Source of the DNA: JAIOPA01 sp964655175 | Lineage (GTDB): Bacteria; Eisenbacteria; RBG-16-71-46 | Direction: 5' to 3' | Assembly (NCBI GenBank): GCA_964655175.1 | Contig: CAZZLY010000001.1 | Span: forward strand, 1-64,000 | Length of the DNA stretch: 64,000 nucleotides | Shown here: in pieces, positions 19,893-29,374 of the stretch | Layout: every line of letters starts with the position of its first letter | How positions within the stretch are numbered: the first letter of the stretch is position 1 | The notes under the pieces: model-generated | The model's database searches: none | Seen by the model: only the letters and a program-made list of their open reading frames with translations | Told to the model about the DNA's origin: nothing | Position numbers and translations under genes: made by a program

Positions 19893-22800
19893 GTGAAACT
19901 GCGCCATCCAGTCGTCGCACTCGTCGTCGCGTTCGCGCTCACGGCCGCACGGGCTCCCATGGCCCGTGCGGCCGAAGCGCGTTCGCTGACCGTCCGTCCC
20001 GTGGCGCCGGCCGAGCAGGTGCTCGACCAGCAGCGCCGCGGCATCGTGCCGCGCGCCGCCGCGATGACCCCCGCCGAGCGCGCCGTCCTCCAGCAGCGGC
20101 TCGACCGCCAGCGCGCGGCGCGGGCGATCGAGGACACGATGCACGCCAGGGCGTCGCGCGTCGGCGCCGGGATCACGGCGAACCGTCGCCGGGGCTGGCG
20201 GCCGCCGCAGGCCGCCGCGGGCAAGCCGGGCACGAGCGCGTTCGCGCCCGCCGTCGGCACCGTGGACACGATCCGCGTGGCGTTGCTGCGCATCGACTTC
20301 CTCGAGGACCGACTCGGGCCCGCCTCCAGCGGCGACGGGCGGTTCAACCTCGACCCGGCCGACACGATCGCCAACCCGGTCGATCGCCCGCCGCACAATC
20401 GCGACTTCTATCGCGCGCACGGTGAGGCGCTGTCGCGGTACTACGACGCGCAGACCTACGGTCAGGTCCACGTGCAGGTGGACGTGTGGCCGGCGGAGCA
20501 GGACTCGGCGTACCACCTGTCCGACATGGCCGACCTGGGCCCGTGGCGATTCGGCAGCGGCATCTTCCGCGCCGCCGTGGACATGATGAAGAAGTCGTTC
20601 ATGGCCGCCGACTCGCAGTCGGTGGTGCACGGTGGCCGCATCCCGTGGGACGACTACGACCGCTTCCTCATCATCCATGCGGGCAGCGACCTGCAGAGCG
20701 ATCTGCGCGGCGATTCCAAGCTCGACATCCCGTCGTTCACGATGTTCGTGGACGACACCGACCGCGTCGAGTTCCCCGACAGCGTCTTCCGTCCGATCGA
20801 TCGCGTCGCGTTCCTGCCCGAGACGATCAATCAGGACGACGCCTACGGCGCGATCAACGGTGTGATCGCGCACGAGTGCGGTCACAACTTCTTCGGCTTC
20901 GGTGACGTGTACGACGTCAGCACCGCGCTGCCCACCGTGGGCTACTGGTCGCTCATGGACAGCGGCAATCTCGTGGGGGCGCGATTGCTGTCGTCCACGG
21001 GCGAGATCTTCGTGGTCGGTCTGCTGCCACCGAGCGTCGATCCGTTCCAGCGCAACTTCGCCACGATCACGCAGTCGAGCCTGCTCAACTTCCGGGAGCC
21101 CGGAGCGGCCGACACGACCGCCTTCCCGCTGTACGGCAGCCAGCGGCACAACGATTTCGTGAAGCTCGATCTGTCCACGGACGAGTACCTGCTGCTCGAG
21201 AACCGCTACCTGTCTCCGGCCGCCGCGGTGCGTCTGCTGCGCGACAGCACCACGGACGTCGTGCTCGGGCCACGCGAACCGGACCGCTACGAGTACGACG
21301 CGCTGCTGCCCGGTTCGGGCGTGCTGGTGTGGCACGTGGACGAGAGCGTGATCCCGTTCAACACGTCGTTGCGCGTGAATCCCGACTTCGGCTTCAACAC
21401 CAACCCGCGCCGCTACGGTCTGCAGATGATCGAGGCCGACGGGCTCGACGATCTGGGGGACGTGGGTTCACCGTTCCTGTTGGGCAGCGCGCTCGATCCG
21501 TACCAGGCCTCGGTCGCCACGACGCTCTCGGACGTCACGGTGCCGAACCTGCGTCCCAATCAGGGCACGCGGCCGCATCTGCGCATCGACTTCCTCGACG
21601 ACGCCTCGGACACGATGCACGTGCGCGTGACGCGGACGTGGCAGCCCGCCGGCTGGCCCGTGCGCGGCAACTTCCCGCCCGGTGGCCCGCGACTGCTCGC
21701 ACTCGACCTCGATGGCGACGGCAAGCGCGAGGTGCTGTGGGCGGGGGGCGACACGGTGGTGACCGACTTCAGCCTCGCCGGCCGCAAGGTCGCCCGCGAC
21801 AGCGCGGGCGTGTTCGCGGTCCGCTTCGACGGTCGCGGGCTCGCCGCCGCCGACACGTTCGATTTCGCGCACCTCGATCGCCGTCCCCGGCCGGCACTCG
21901 CGGCCTGGGTCGCGAACCCCGTCACGGGACAGGGGCCCGGGGTCGTCGTCGCGACGACGATGCGCCACGGCGCGTCGGATGCGGCGGGTGGGCGCGTGTG
22001 GGCGATCCAGGCCGATGGCGCCGTGCGCGCGGGTTTCCCGGTCACCTTGGCCTCTCCGGCCAGCACCGCGCCGATCGTCGTGCAGCGCCCGAGCGGCATC
22101 CGCATCCTGGTGGGTTGCGAGGACGGTCGCGTGCGCGCCCTCGATGAGAACGGCGTGCTGCGCGCCACGAGTGCCCTCGCGCTCGACGGACCCGTCACGG
22201 GTTCGCTCGCGTGCGGCGAGGATCCGACGCTGCCGGTGCCGTTCGTGGCCACGCCGCAGGGACTCGTCGCGGCGGGCGACTCGACCGGTCAGGTCGTGCT
22301 CCTGACGCTGCCCGACCTCACCCCGGTGAGCGGTTGGCCGCGCTCGGTGGGCGGGGCGGGCTTCACGCCGGACTTCCTGTTCATGCAGAGCGGGGGGGCG
22401 GGGGCGAGCGCCGACGTGGCGTGCGGCGGGTCGCCGACGCTTTACGTGCACCACGCCGATCGCGTGTGGGCCTTCTGTCCGCCGGGGGCGACGGCCGTCG
22501 AGGGCTGGGGCCTGCCGCAGCGCGACACGCTCGTGGCCGGATTGGCCGCCGGTGACCCCGACGGCGACGGCTTCCCCGAGATCGTGGCGCAGACGCAGCA
22601 TTCGCAGGTGCTGTTCCTCAATCGCACCGGACGACCCTCGCCGGGTTGGCCGCGCGCGGCGAGTGCCGATGAGTTCCGCACCTCGAGCGCACCCATCGTG
22701 GTGGACGTGAATGGCGATGGCCGCCCCGAGATCGTGGCACTCACCGCGAGTGGCGTGCTCAACGCGATCGATGGCAACGGACGCGTGGCCGAAGGCTGGC

Positions 22801-23309
22801 CGCTCGCGACCGGTGCGGGCTGCGCGGGTTCGCTCGTCGCCACCGACCTCGAGGGTGACGGCTCGCTCGAGTTCGTCGCGCCCGATCGCTTCGGTCGGCT
22901 GTACGCGTACACCACGAGCCTGCTCGCCTCGGGCCCGACCGCGCCGTGGCTGCAGTGGGGCGGGGGCGTGGGGCGCACGTTCGACCTGCCCGCGCTCGCC
23001 ACGAGCACGCCGCGCGCGCCCAGCGCCGGGCCGCTCGTGCCGGGGTCGCTCAAGGCGTACCCCAACCCCGCGCGCATGAAGCCGATCCAGTTCGCCTACC
23101 AGTTGAGCGAGGACGCCACCGTCGAGGTGCGCATCCTCGATGCGTCGGGGCACGAGGTCACGCGTTGGACGCGTGCGGGCCGTCGCGCCGACAACCTCGA
23201 CCGTTGGGATCCGACCGGTGTCCCGGCCGGCCTGTACGTGGCGCATCTGCGCTTCGCGGGCCCCGGCGGGACGCGCACCGAGACCGTGCCGTTGGGCATC
23301 CTGCGATGA
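19893..23309 (+). CDS. Secreted M6-family metalloprotease with FG-GAP repeats and FlgD-Ig-like tail
   Basis: A 1,138-residue precursor with a signal peptide, a charged propeptide-like segment (about residues 25-110) and an M6 metalloprotease domain holding the zinc motif HECGHNFFGFGD (His327, Glu328, His331). FG-GAP/VCBS calcium-binding repeats follow (DLDGDGKREVLW, DPDGDGFPEIVAQ, DVNGDGRPEIVAL, DLEGDGSLEFVAP). The C-terminus is FlgD-Ig-like (LKAYPNPARMKPIQF ... GVPAGLYVAHLRF). M6 enzymes (immune inhibitor A type) degrade proteins outside the cell. The tail matches those of the S8 and C25 proteins, so the three may share an export route. GTG start, 8 bases after the porV-like stop, with a weak ribosome-binding site. 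Confidence 0.9.
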   Translation: MKLRHPVVALVVAFALTAARAPMARAAEARSLTVRPVAPAEQVLDQQRRGIVPRAAAMTPAERAVLQQRLDRQRAARAIEDTMHARASRVGAGITANRRRGWRPPQAAAGKPGTSAFAPAVGTVDTIRVALLRIDFLEDRLGPASSGDGRFNLDPADTIANPVDRPPHNRDFYRAHGEALSRYYDAQTYGQVHVQVDVWPAEQDSAYHLSDMADLGPWRFGSGIFRAAVDMMKKSFMAADSQSVVHGGRIPWDDYDRFLIIHAGSDLQSDLRGDSKLDIPSFTMFVDDTDRVEFPDSVFRPIDRVAFLPETINQDDAYGAINGVIAHECGHNFFGFGDVYDVSTALPTVGYWSLMDSGNLVGARLLSSTGEIFVVGLLPPSVDPFQRNFATITQSSLLNFREPGAADTTAFPLYGSQRHNDFVKLDLSTDEYLLLENRYLSPAAAVRLLRDSTTDVVLGPREPDRYEYDALLPGSGVLVWHVDESVIPFNTSLRVNPDFGFNTNPRRYGLQMIEADGLDDLGDVGSPFLLGSALDPYQASVATTLSDVTVPNLRPNQGTRPHLRIDFLDDASDTMHVRVTRTWQPAGWPVRGNFPPGGPRLLALDLDGDGKREVLWAGGDTVVTDFSLAGRKVARDSAGVFAVRFDGRGLAAADTFDFAHLDRRPRPALAAWVANPVTGQGPGVVVATTMRHGASDAAGGRVWAIQADGAVRAGFPVTLASPASTAPIVVQRPSGIRILVGCEDGRVRALDENGVLRATSALALDGPVTGSLACGEDPTLPVPFVATPQGLVAAGDSTGQVVLLTLPDLTPVSGWPRSVGGAGFTPDFLFMQSGGAGASADVACGGSPTLYVHHADRVWAFCPPGATAVEGWGLPQRDTLVAGLAAGDPDGDGFPEIVAQTQHSQVLFLNRTGRPSPGWPRAASADEFRTSSAPIVVDVNGDGRPEIVALTASGVLNAIDGNGRVAEGWPLATGAGCAGSLVATDLEGDGSLEFVAPDRFGRLYAYTTSLLASGPTAPWLQWGGGVGRTFDLPALATSTPRAPSAGPLVPGSLKAYPNPARMKPIQFAYQLSEDATVEVRILDASGHEVTRWTRAGRRADNLDRWDPTGVPAGLYVAHLRFAGPGGTRTETVPLGILR

Positions 23310-24139
23310 TCGCGTTCGTCCTGACCGCGCTCGTGTCCACCGCTCCCGTCCCCGTGGAGGCGTTCTGCGTGGGCTCGACGCCCGCGCTGGCGCCGGTCAC
23401 GGTGGCGGTCCCGGGGCGCGACGCCGTCGGTGCCGCGCTCGTGTCCGAACTCGCGCCGCGCATCCGTCACGGCGCCTCCCAGGTGCCCGAGGGCTGGCTG
23501 GCGCAGCGGTCGATCGAGCGCAGTTGGGGACTGTCCGACGATTCGCTCTACACCGAGGTCGTGATCCCGGACTGGAAGTCCGAGGGGACCGCGTTCGCGC
23601 TGTCGGCCGTGCTGCCCGGTGCGGGCGAGCGCTACGTCGGCGAGAACAGCGCGTGGCTGTTCCTGACCGCCGAGGTGATCGGTTGGGCCGGACGCACGCT
23701 GAGTGGTCGCCGCGCCGATGATCGCTACGCGCAGAACGTCGGCTTCGTCGGCGATCCGGCCGACACGGCGGCGGCGTGGTCGTTCGAGCGCTATCGCGAC
23801 GCGGGCGGTGCGCGCGTCGCCGAACTGCAGACGCTGTGGGCGGTGGATCGGGCCTCGTTCTACCGCACGCTCGCCGACGATCCGTCGGTCGCGGGTGGTT
23901 TCACCGCGGGCAGCGCGAACGTGTTCCGCGACGCCTACGACGAGTACCAGGGCCTGCGCCGACGCTCGCGGCTGTTCGAGATCGCGCTGTGGGTCAACCA
24001 TGCGGTGTCGGCCTTCGACGCGCTGCGCGCCGCGCATCTGCACAACCTGACGCTCCGTCCCGACACGCAGCTGCAGATGGGCGCCCGCCTCGTGCGCGGC
24101 CGACCCGCCCTGCGTGCCGCGCTCACGAGGAGGTTCTGA
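23306..24139 (+). CDS. DUF5683-like membrane protein (first of a pair)
   Basis: A 277-residue protein of unknown function. It has a hydrophobic N-terminus and a segment SAVLPGAGERYVGENSAW followed by a hydrophobic stretch (LFLTAEVIGWAGRTL). This resembles the PGxGQ-Y-G pattern of DUF5683 proteins, common in FCB genomes near outer-membrane genes. It ends in an Arg-rich ...RRF. The start overlaps the M6 protease stop codon (ATGA), so the two are probably translationally coupled. The next gene shares the same layout and is likely a diverged paralogue. Confidence 0.6.
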   Translation: MIAFVLTALVSTAPVPVEAFCVGSTPALAPVTVAVPGRDAVGAALVSELAPRIRHGASQVPEGWLAQRSIERSWGLSDDSLYTEVVIPDWKSEGTAFALSAVLPGAGERYVGENSAWLFLTAEVIGWAGRTLSGRRADDRYAQNVGFVGDPADTAAAWSFERYRDAGGARVAELQTLWAVDRASFYRTLADDPSVAGGFTAGSANVFRDAYDEYQGLRRRSRLFEIALWVNHAVSAFDALRAAHLHNLTLRPDTQLQMGARLVRGRPALRAALTRRF

Positions 24140-24141
24140 CC

Positions 24142-25023
24142 GTGGTCCTGCCGTTCCTCGCCGCACTCGTCCTGAGCGCACCGCTCGCGCCGCCGGGCGC
24201 AGGCTCGGGCTTCACGGTCGATCCGGTCGACTCGCCCGTGGCGCTCGCGACGCCCGCGAACGTCATGGTCTCGCCGCTCTCGATCGCGTCGGGTTCGATC
24301 ACCGGGTTCGGTGACGAGCGCGACACGACCCGCACGCGCAAGCTCCGCGCCCGCAAGGGGCGTCGTCCCGCCCCCGTCGTGTCCAACGAGGGTCTGGGTC
24401 CCGAGCGCGCGCGCATCCTGCTGCGCTCGCTCACCGTGCCCGGCTGGGGCCAGGCCACGCTGGGCCACAAGGGCAGTGCGCGCGTGTTCCTGATCGCCGA
24501 GGCCGGCATCTGGGGCGCGTTCACCGCCTTCAAGATCCAGCAGGCGCACCGCACCGAGGCCTATCTGCGCACCGCGCGACTGGGCGCCGGGATCGACATG
24601 TCGGGCATGGACGACGAGTACCGCCGGATCGTGGGCGCGTTCGCGAGCAGCGACGAGTACAACCTGCTCGTCGTCACGCGCGACGCGGCCAACCTGTATC
24701 TGAGCGACCCGGCCGCACCCGACCTCGAGGGTTATCGCCGCTACATCGCCGAGCACTCGATCCCCGCCGATCGCACCTGGGCGTGGCAGGACGAGGCCTC
24801 GTTCCTGCGCTACGGCGACCAGCGCAAGTTCGCCCAGAAGGCCGGGCTGCGCGCGAACGCGGCGTTGGGGCTGGCGATCGCCAACCGACTCGTGAGCGCG
24901 CTGCACGCCGCGAGGTCCGCGGGCCGTCCGGCCGCAGCGCCCGTGCAGGGCTGGCGCTTCGAACTCGAGCCGGGCGACCTGTCGTCGGGCTCGATGCGCG
25001 CGGCGTTCACCACGAACTTCTAG
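24142..25023 (+). CDS. DUF5683-like membrane protein (second of a pair)
   Basis: A 293-residue protein with a signal-peptide-like start (MVLPFLAALVLSAPLA), a basic linker (RTRKLRARKGRRPAP) and the motif SLTVPGWGQATLGHKGSA, then a hydrophobic segment (RVFLIAEAGIWGAFTA). PGWGQ and the trailing glycines match the DUF5683 core better than the gene upstream does. It ends ...AAFTTNF. The GTG start has a perfect AGGAGG 9 bases upstream, lying inside the previous gene. Role unknown; context suggests the cell envelope. Confidence 0.62.
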   Translation: MVLPFLAALVLSAPLAPPGAGSGFTVDPVDSPVALATPANVMVSPLSIASGSITGFGDERDTTRTRKLRARKGRRPAPVVSNEGLGPERARILLRSLTVPGWGQATLGHKGSARVFLIAEAGIWGAFTAFKIQQAHRTEAYLRTARLGAGIDMSGMDDEYRRIVGAFASSDEYNLLVVTRDAANLYLSDPAAPDLEGYRRYIAEHSIPADRTWAWQDEASFLRYGDQRKFAQKAGLRANAALGLAIANRLVSALHAARSAGRPAAAPVQGWRFELEPGDLSSGSMRAAFTTNF

Positions 25024-25036
25024 GACGGCGAGCGGC

Positions 25037-26026
25037 ATGCGCGTCCGACTCCCGTCCCTCGCGGTGGTGCTCGGCGGGGCGTGTCTCGCGCTCGTGGGCA
25101 CCGTCCACGCGCAGACCGATTCCACGCGCGTGACCGCGTGGCACCTGGTGCCGCGCGACACGCTCGTCTCGCCCCGCCTGACCGAGCCCTCGGGGCTGGC
25201 GATCGACGCCTTCGGTCGGCTGTGGGTGAGCGACGCCGCATGGCATCGCGTCGTGCGTTTGAGCGACGACGGTGGCGCTCTGGATGAGACCGGTGCGCTC
25301 GGCAGCGCGCCGGGGCAGTTCCGACGTCCGGGCGGGCTCGCGGTCGCGGGTGCGCTCGGGGTGGCGGTGCTCGACCTCGAGAACCGTCGCGTGAGTCTGT
25401 ACGACCATCATCTGAGATTGCTCGGTGCGGCCTGCGATCTGGCCGCGCCCGCCCTCGAGGAGCGTCTCGGGCGCGTGACGCCGGTGGCGGTGGCCGCCGA
25501 CCGCGGCGGGGCGCTGCACGTGGCCGACGGGGACCGCGATCGCATCCTGGTGTTCGACTTCGCGGGGACGTTCGTGCGCGAGTGGGGCGGCTTCGGATCT
25601 CGGGCGGGCGGTTTCTCGGGCCTCATGGGGATCGCCGGGGACGGTCGCGGCGGGCTCGTCACGATCGAGCGACCGCGCGCGCGATCTCGCAGGACCGACG
25701 CCGACAGCACCGTGGGGCGCGCGCGGGTGCAGTGGCTCGAGACCGGGGGGCGCGTCGTGCGCACCGCGTGGACGCCCGTCTGGGCCGCAGGTCCCGCCGA
25801 GCAGTCGTTCGCGGTCGCGGTGGCTTCGTCGGGCCGGGTCGCGATCGTGGGCGAGCGTTCGGGGCAGTTGTGCGTGCTCGGTGCGGACGGCGAGGCGCTC
25901 GCGGGCCTTTCGGGCCTGAGCGCACCGCGTGCGGTGGTGTTCGGTGCCGACGGCACGCTGCTCGTGGCGGAAGCCGGGGCGGCGCGCATCGTGCGCTTCA
26001 CGCTGCTCGCCCCCGGCGGGGAGTAG
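25037..26026 (+). CDS. Secreted NHL-repeat beta-propeller protein
   Basis: A signal peptide (cleaved near VHAQ) precedes a 329-residue run of NHL-like repeats: LTEPSGLAIDAFGRLWVSDA, FRRPGGLAVAG, VTPVAVAADRGGALHVADGD, FSGLMGIAGDGRGGLVTIE and others, consistent with a six-bladed propeller. NHL propellers bind proteins, peptides or sugars; a few act as enzymes, but no catalytic signature is visible. The gene sits 13 bases after the DUF5683-like gene and 3 bases before the SprA-like barrel gene. A periplasmic accessory role for that barrel is possible but untested. Confidence 0.72.
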   Translation: MRVRLPSLAVVLGGACLALVGTVHAQTDSTRVTAWHLVPRDTLVSPRLTEPSGLAIDAFGRLWVSDAAWHRVVRLSDDGGALDETGALGSAPGQFRRPGGLAVAGALGVAVLDLENRRVSLYDHHLRLLGAACDLAAPALEERLGRVTPVAVAADRGGALHVADGDRDRILVFDFAGTFVREWGGFGSRAGGFSGLMGIAGDGRGGLVTIERPRARSRRTDADSTVGRARVQWLETGGRVVRTAWTPVWAAGPAEQSFAVAVASSGRVAIVGERSGQLCVLGADGEALAGLSGLSAPRAVVFGADGTLLVAEAGAARIVRFTLLAPGGE

Positions 26027-26029
26027 ACG

Positions 26030-29000
26030 ATGCGGGCGTGGCGTGGGGGGCTCGTCGCCCTGGGCCTGACGCTCGCCGCGACGCTCCGCGCCCACGCGGC
26101 GGGCCCGCAGCACGACCCCGCCTGCTTCACGGTCTCGTTCGTGCCCGCGTCCGGCGTCGCGGTCACGCGCATGCCGCGCGGCTTCCTGCGCGCGGGCCGC
26201 GACTCGGTCTGGACGCGCAGCGGCGTGTGGCGCCGCGACCTCGACTACGTGCTCGATCGCCTGCACGGCGACCTGCGACTGCTGCGCACCCCGGTCCCGG
26301 GGGAGACCGTGTGGGTGCGCGCCTGCGGACTCGTGGCGCCGCCGCCGCTCGAATACCAGCCGCTCGTCTACCAGCCGGTGCGCACGGTCCCGGTGGGGGA
26401 CACGACGCACGCGACCCCTTCGCCCGCACCCTTCGCACGCCCCGCCACCGCGCGCGATCCCTCGCAGGCGCCGTTCGGTGGTGCGCTCGAGGTCACGGGC
26501 AACAAGACGCTCGCGGTGGACTTCGGTTCGTCGCAGGACGCGGCGCTGCGTCAGTCGCTCGACCTCTCGCTGAGCGGTCGCATCGCGCCGGGCGTCGAAC
26601 TGACCGGTGTGCTCACCGATCGCGACACGCCGTTGTCGGCCTCGGGCGCGACGCAGGATCTGCAGTCGATCGATCGCGTGCTGCTCGAGTTGCGCGCGCG
26701 TGATGCGCGCGCCTCGTTCGGGGACGTGCCGCTGTCGGTGACCGGGGGCGAGTTCGCGCGGCTCGAGCGTCGCGTGCAGGGCGTGGCGGGTGAGTGGCGT
26801 CCCGGTGCGTTCGAACTGCGCGCGGCCGCCGCGGGATCGCAGGGCGAGTACATGCGGCTCGCGTTCGCGGGTGTGGACGGCCGACAGGGTCCGTACCTGC
26901 TCACGGACCGCGACGGTGCCCCGGGCGTCACCGTGGTCGCGGGCAGCGAGCAGGTCACGGTGGACGGCGTGCGCATGACGCGCGGCGAGGGCGCCGACTA
27001 CGCCATCGACTACGAACGGGCGCGGCTCACGTTCTCGAACCGCCGACCGATCTCGTCGGCGTCGCGCATCGTCGTGGAGTACCAGTACGCGCTCACGCGC
27101 TTCCGCCGCGGCGTGACCACCGCGTCCACCGCCTGGCAGCGCGGGGCCTGGGCGCTGCACGCCGAGGCGATCAGCGAACGCGACGACGGTGGCCGACCCA
27201 TCACGGGGACCCTCGATGCGGCCGACCGGGCGCTGCTGGCTTCGGCCGGAGACTCGCTGGCACTCGCGCCCGGGGTGACCGCGGGCGGCGGCGACTACGA
27301 TTCGGTGCGCGTCGCGGGCACGCTCGCGTACGCGTTCGCGGGTCTCGATTCGGGTGCGTTCGCGGTCCGGTTCGCGCGCGTCGGTGCGGGGCTCGGCGAC
27401 TACGCCGACTCGGCGGTGGTCGGAGGGCGCACGGTGTATCGCTTCGTGGGTGCGGGCGCGGGGGCCTGGCGTGTGGGCCGCGCGCTGCCCGCACCCGAGG
27501 CGCACCGGCTCGTGGCGTTCGGCGCACGCACGCGGCTCGGCGGGTTCGCCTTCGAGTCCGAGGGCGCGGTCTCGTCGCTCGATCGCAACACGTTCTCCGC
27601 GCGCGACGGCGGCGATGACGCCGGTGGCGCGCTGCGGCTCAGGGTGGAGGGCGAGACGCGCGCCGGGGCGTTGCCGGGGCGCGTGGGCGTGAGCGCCGCG
27701 TGGCGCAGCGTCGATCGGCGGTTCGCCCCGTTCTCGCGCCTCGAGCGGGCGTTCATCGAGGAGGACTGGGGCCTGCGACCGGGGGCCGACCTCGAGCATC
27801 CGCAGCGCGGTGAACTCGCGGGTTGGTGGCGCTCGGGGGAGGGACGCGAACTGCGCGCGGGGCTGGCGCGCCTGCGCACGCCCGACGGTTACGACGGCGT
27901 GCGGCGTGAAGCGAACGCCCGCTACGGGCGAGGGGCGTGGCGCGTGGGGGGCACGTGGCTCGATGCGGCCGGGCGCACGACCGGGGCGCGCTTCGGTGAC
28001 GGCGGGCGTGAACGCGCGACCGGCGACCTGCAGTGGACGAGCGGCTGGCTGGTGCCACGATTGCGGGTCGAACGCGATCGGCGCACGACGCCCGGCGACA
28101 CCTCGAGCGTGCTCGATCGCGTCGAGGCCTTCGATGCCGACGTCGCCAGCGGTGCGCGCGCGACCTGGCGCATGGCGCTCGGCGGCGGCACGCGACGCGA
28201 TCGTCGTGACGCGGGACGCACGTCGCTCGACTCGCGCACCCAGGCACTGCGCGCCGAACTCGAGACCCCCGCTGCGCGACCCTGGGGGGCGGTGCTGGCG
28301 TTGCAGCGACGCGACACGCGCGATCGCACGAGCGGCGTGCTCGTGCGTCAGGATCTCGCCAGTTCGCGCGTGCGCGCCGAGTCGCGCGCCACGGGGCTCG
28401 CGGGCACGGTGCAGGTCGAGCGCACCGGCGAGGCCGAGAATCGTCGCGTGCGGCAGCTCACGTTCGTCGGAGCCGGGCGCGGCGGCTACGACGCCACGGG
28501 CAACTTCGTGGGCACGGGGGACCACGACCTCGTGCTCGTGGTGAGCCCCGACCTGGAGCGATTCGCGCGCACGGCGGTGAGCGCGCGCGCGTCGTGGGCG
28601 TTCGGTCGTTCCGACGCGTGGCGCGGCACGCGGTTCGAGCTCACGTTCGAGGACGAGGCCCGCCGTCGCGGCGTGGGGCGTTGGGCCGACGTGTTCCTGA
28701 GCGGTGGCACCGCGCTCGGGGACGCGGGGCTCGCGCGTGCGAGCGTGCTGCACCGGTTCGAGAGCGAGATCGCGCCGGGCTCGCGCGCCGCCGCGTTCCG
28801 TGTGCGCGTCGAGCGGCGCGTGAGCGTGGACCGCTCGTTCACGAACTACGCGCAGTCCACCGATCAGCGCACCGGTGCGCTGCGCTGGCGGTCGCGTCCC
28901 GGTACCACCACGAGCGCCGAAGCCGAGGCGCGGGTGACGTGGCAGCGCGCGGGGCAGGCCGTCACGGGCGGGGCGAGCTATGCGCGCACGCTCGTGGACC

Positions 29001-29374
29001 AGGGAGGCACCGCGCAGTTCGTGTGGCAGCCGGGCGCCGGACTGCGCACGGCCGGCGTGCTCGAGGCGACGTGGTCGCGCGCCCCGGGCACGGGCGACGT
29101 CGCTCGCACCGTGCGCGTGGGGCCCGACGTCTCGGCGAGTGTGGGCCGTGCCGGTCGTGCCGACCTGATCGTGCGGCGCGCGTTCGTCAACGGTTCGCCG
29201 CTGGGGCTGCTGCCGACCGCCGACCCGATCGGCGCGGCGCGCTGGGACGCCACCGCGCGGTTCGACTGGCGCGTGCACACGACCACGACGATCGGCTTCG
29301 ACACGCAGCTGCGCGAGCGGCCGGGGCACCGGACCGTCGTGACGGGGCGTGCCGAGGTGAGGGCGTTCTTCTGA
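26030..29374 (+). CDS. Large outer-membrane beta-barrel protein with SprA/Sov-like motifs
   Basis: A 1,114-residue protein with a signal peptide (cleaved near RAHAA). About residues 150-235 resemble the N-terminal repeat of SprA/Sov: LEVTGNKTLAVDFGSSQ, then LDLSLSGRIAPGVELTGVL, LTDRDTPLS and ARASFGDVPL. Near residues 286-352 comes a conserved block with GPYLLTDRDG, VTVVAGSEQVTVDG and YAIDYERARLTFSNRRPIS. The remainder alternates short strands rich in Arg and aromatics, ending AEVRAFF, typical of a large barrel. SprA is the 36-strand type IX translocon (~2,400 residues), so this would be less than half size. GGGAG lies 7 bases before the ATG. An outer-membrane barrel is secure; a SprA relationship is a hypothesis from motif reading. 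Confidence 0.65.
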   Translation: MRAWRGGLVALGLTLAATLRAHAAGPQHDPACFTVSFVPASGVAVTRMPRGFLRAGRDSVWTRSGVWRRDLDYVLDRLHGDLRLLRTPVPGETVWVRACGLVAPPPLEYQPLVYQPVRTVPVGDTTHATPSPAPFARPATARDPSQAPFGGALEVTGNKTLAVDFGSSQDAALRQSLDLSLSGRIAPGVELTGVLTDRDTPLSASGATQDLQSIDRVLLELRARDARASFGDVPLSVTGGEFARLERRVQGVAGEWRPGAFELRAAAAGSQGEYMRLAFAGVDGRQGPYLLTDRDGAPGVTVVAGSEQVTVDGVRMTRGEGADYAIDYERARLTFSNRRPISSASRIVVEYQYALTRFRRGVTTASTAWQRGAWALHAEAISERDDGGRPITGTLDAADRALLASAGDSLALAPGVTAGGGDYDSVRVAGTLAYAFAGLDSGAFAVRFARVGAGLGDYADSAVVGGRTVYRFVGAGAGAWRVGRALPAPEAHRLVAFGARTRLGGFAFESEGAVSSLDRNTFSARDGGDDAGGALRLRVEGETRAGALPGRVGVSAAWRSVDRRFAPFSRLERAFIEEDWGLRPGADLEHPQRGELAGWWRSGEGRELRAGLARLRTPDGYDGVRREANARYGRGAWRVGGTWLDAAGRTTGARFGDGGRERATGDLQWTSGWLVPRLRVERDRRTTPGDTSSVLDRVEAFDADVASGARATWRMALGGGTRRDRRDAGRTSLDSRTQALRAELETPAARPWGAVLALQRRDTRDRTSGVLVRQDLASSRVRAESRATGLAGTVQVERTGEAENRRVRQLTFVGAGRGGYDATGNFVGTGDHDLVLVVSPDLERFARTAVSARASWAFGRSDAWRGTRFELTFEDEARRRGVGRWADVFLSGGTALGDAGLARASVLHRFESEIAPGSRAAAFRVRVERRVSVDRSFTNYAQSTDQRTGALRWRSRPGTTTSAEAEARVTWQRAGQAVTGGASYARTLVDQGGTAQFVWQPGAGLRTAGVLEATWSRAPGTGDVARTVRVGPDVSASVGRAGRADLIVRRAFVNGSPLGLLPTADPIGAARWDATARFDWRVHTTTTIGFDTQLRERPGHRTVVTGRAEVRAFF

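Noticed and set aside
25007..29329. Very long open frame on the minus strand opposite the SprA-like gene (and similar ones opposite dnaE, the C25 peptidase, and at 9063-12893 and 14303-18436)
   Set aside because: High GC removes stop codons from antisense frames. The products are Arg/His-rich with no domain, signal peptide or ribosome-binding site, and the plus-strand frames encode recognisable proteins.
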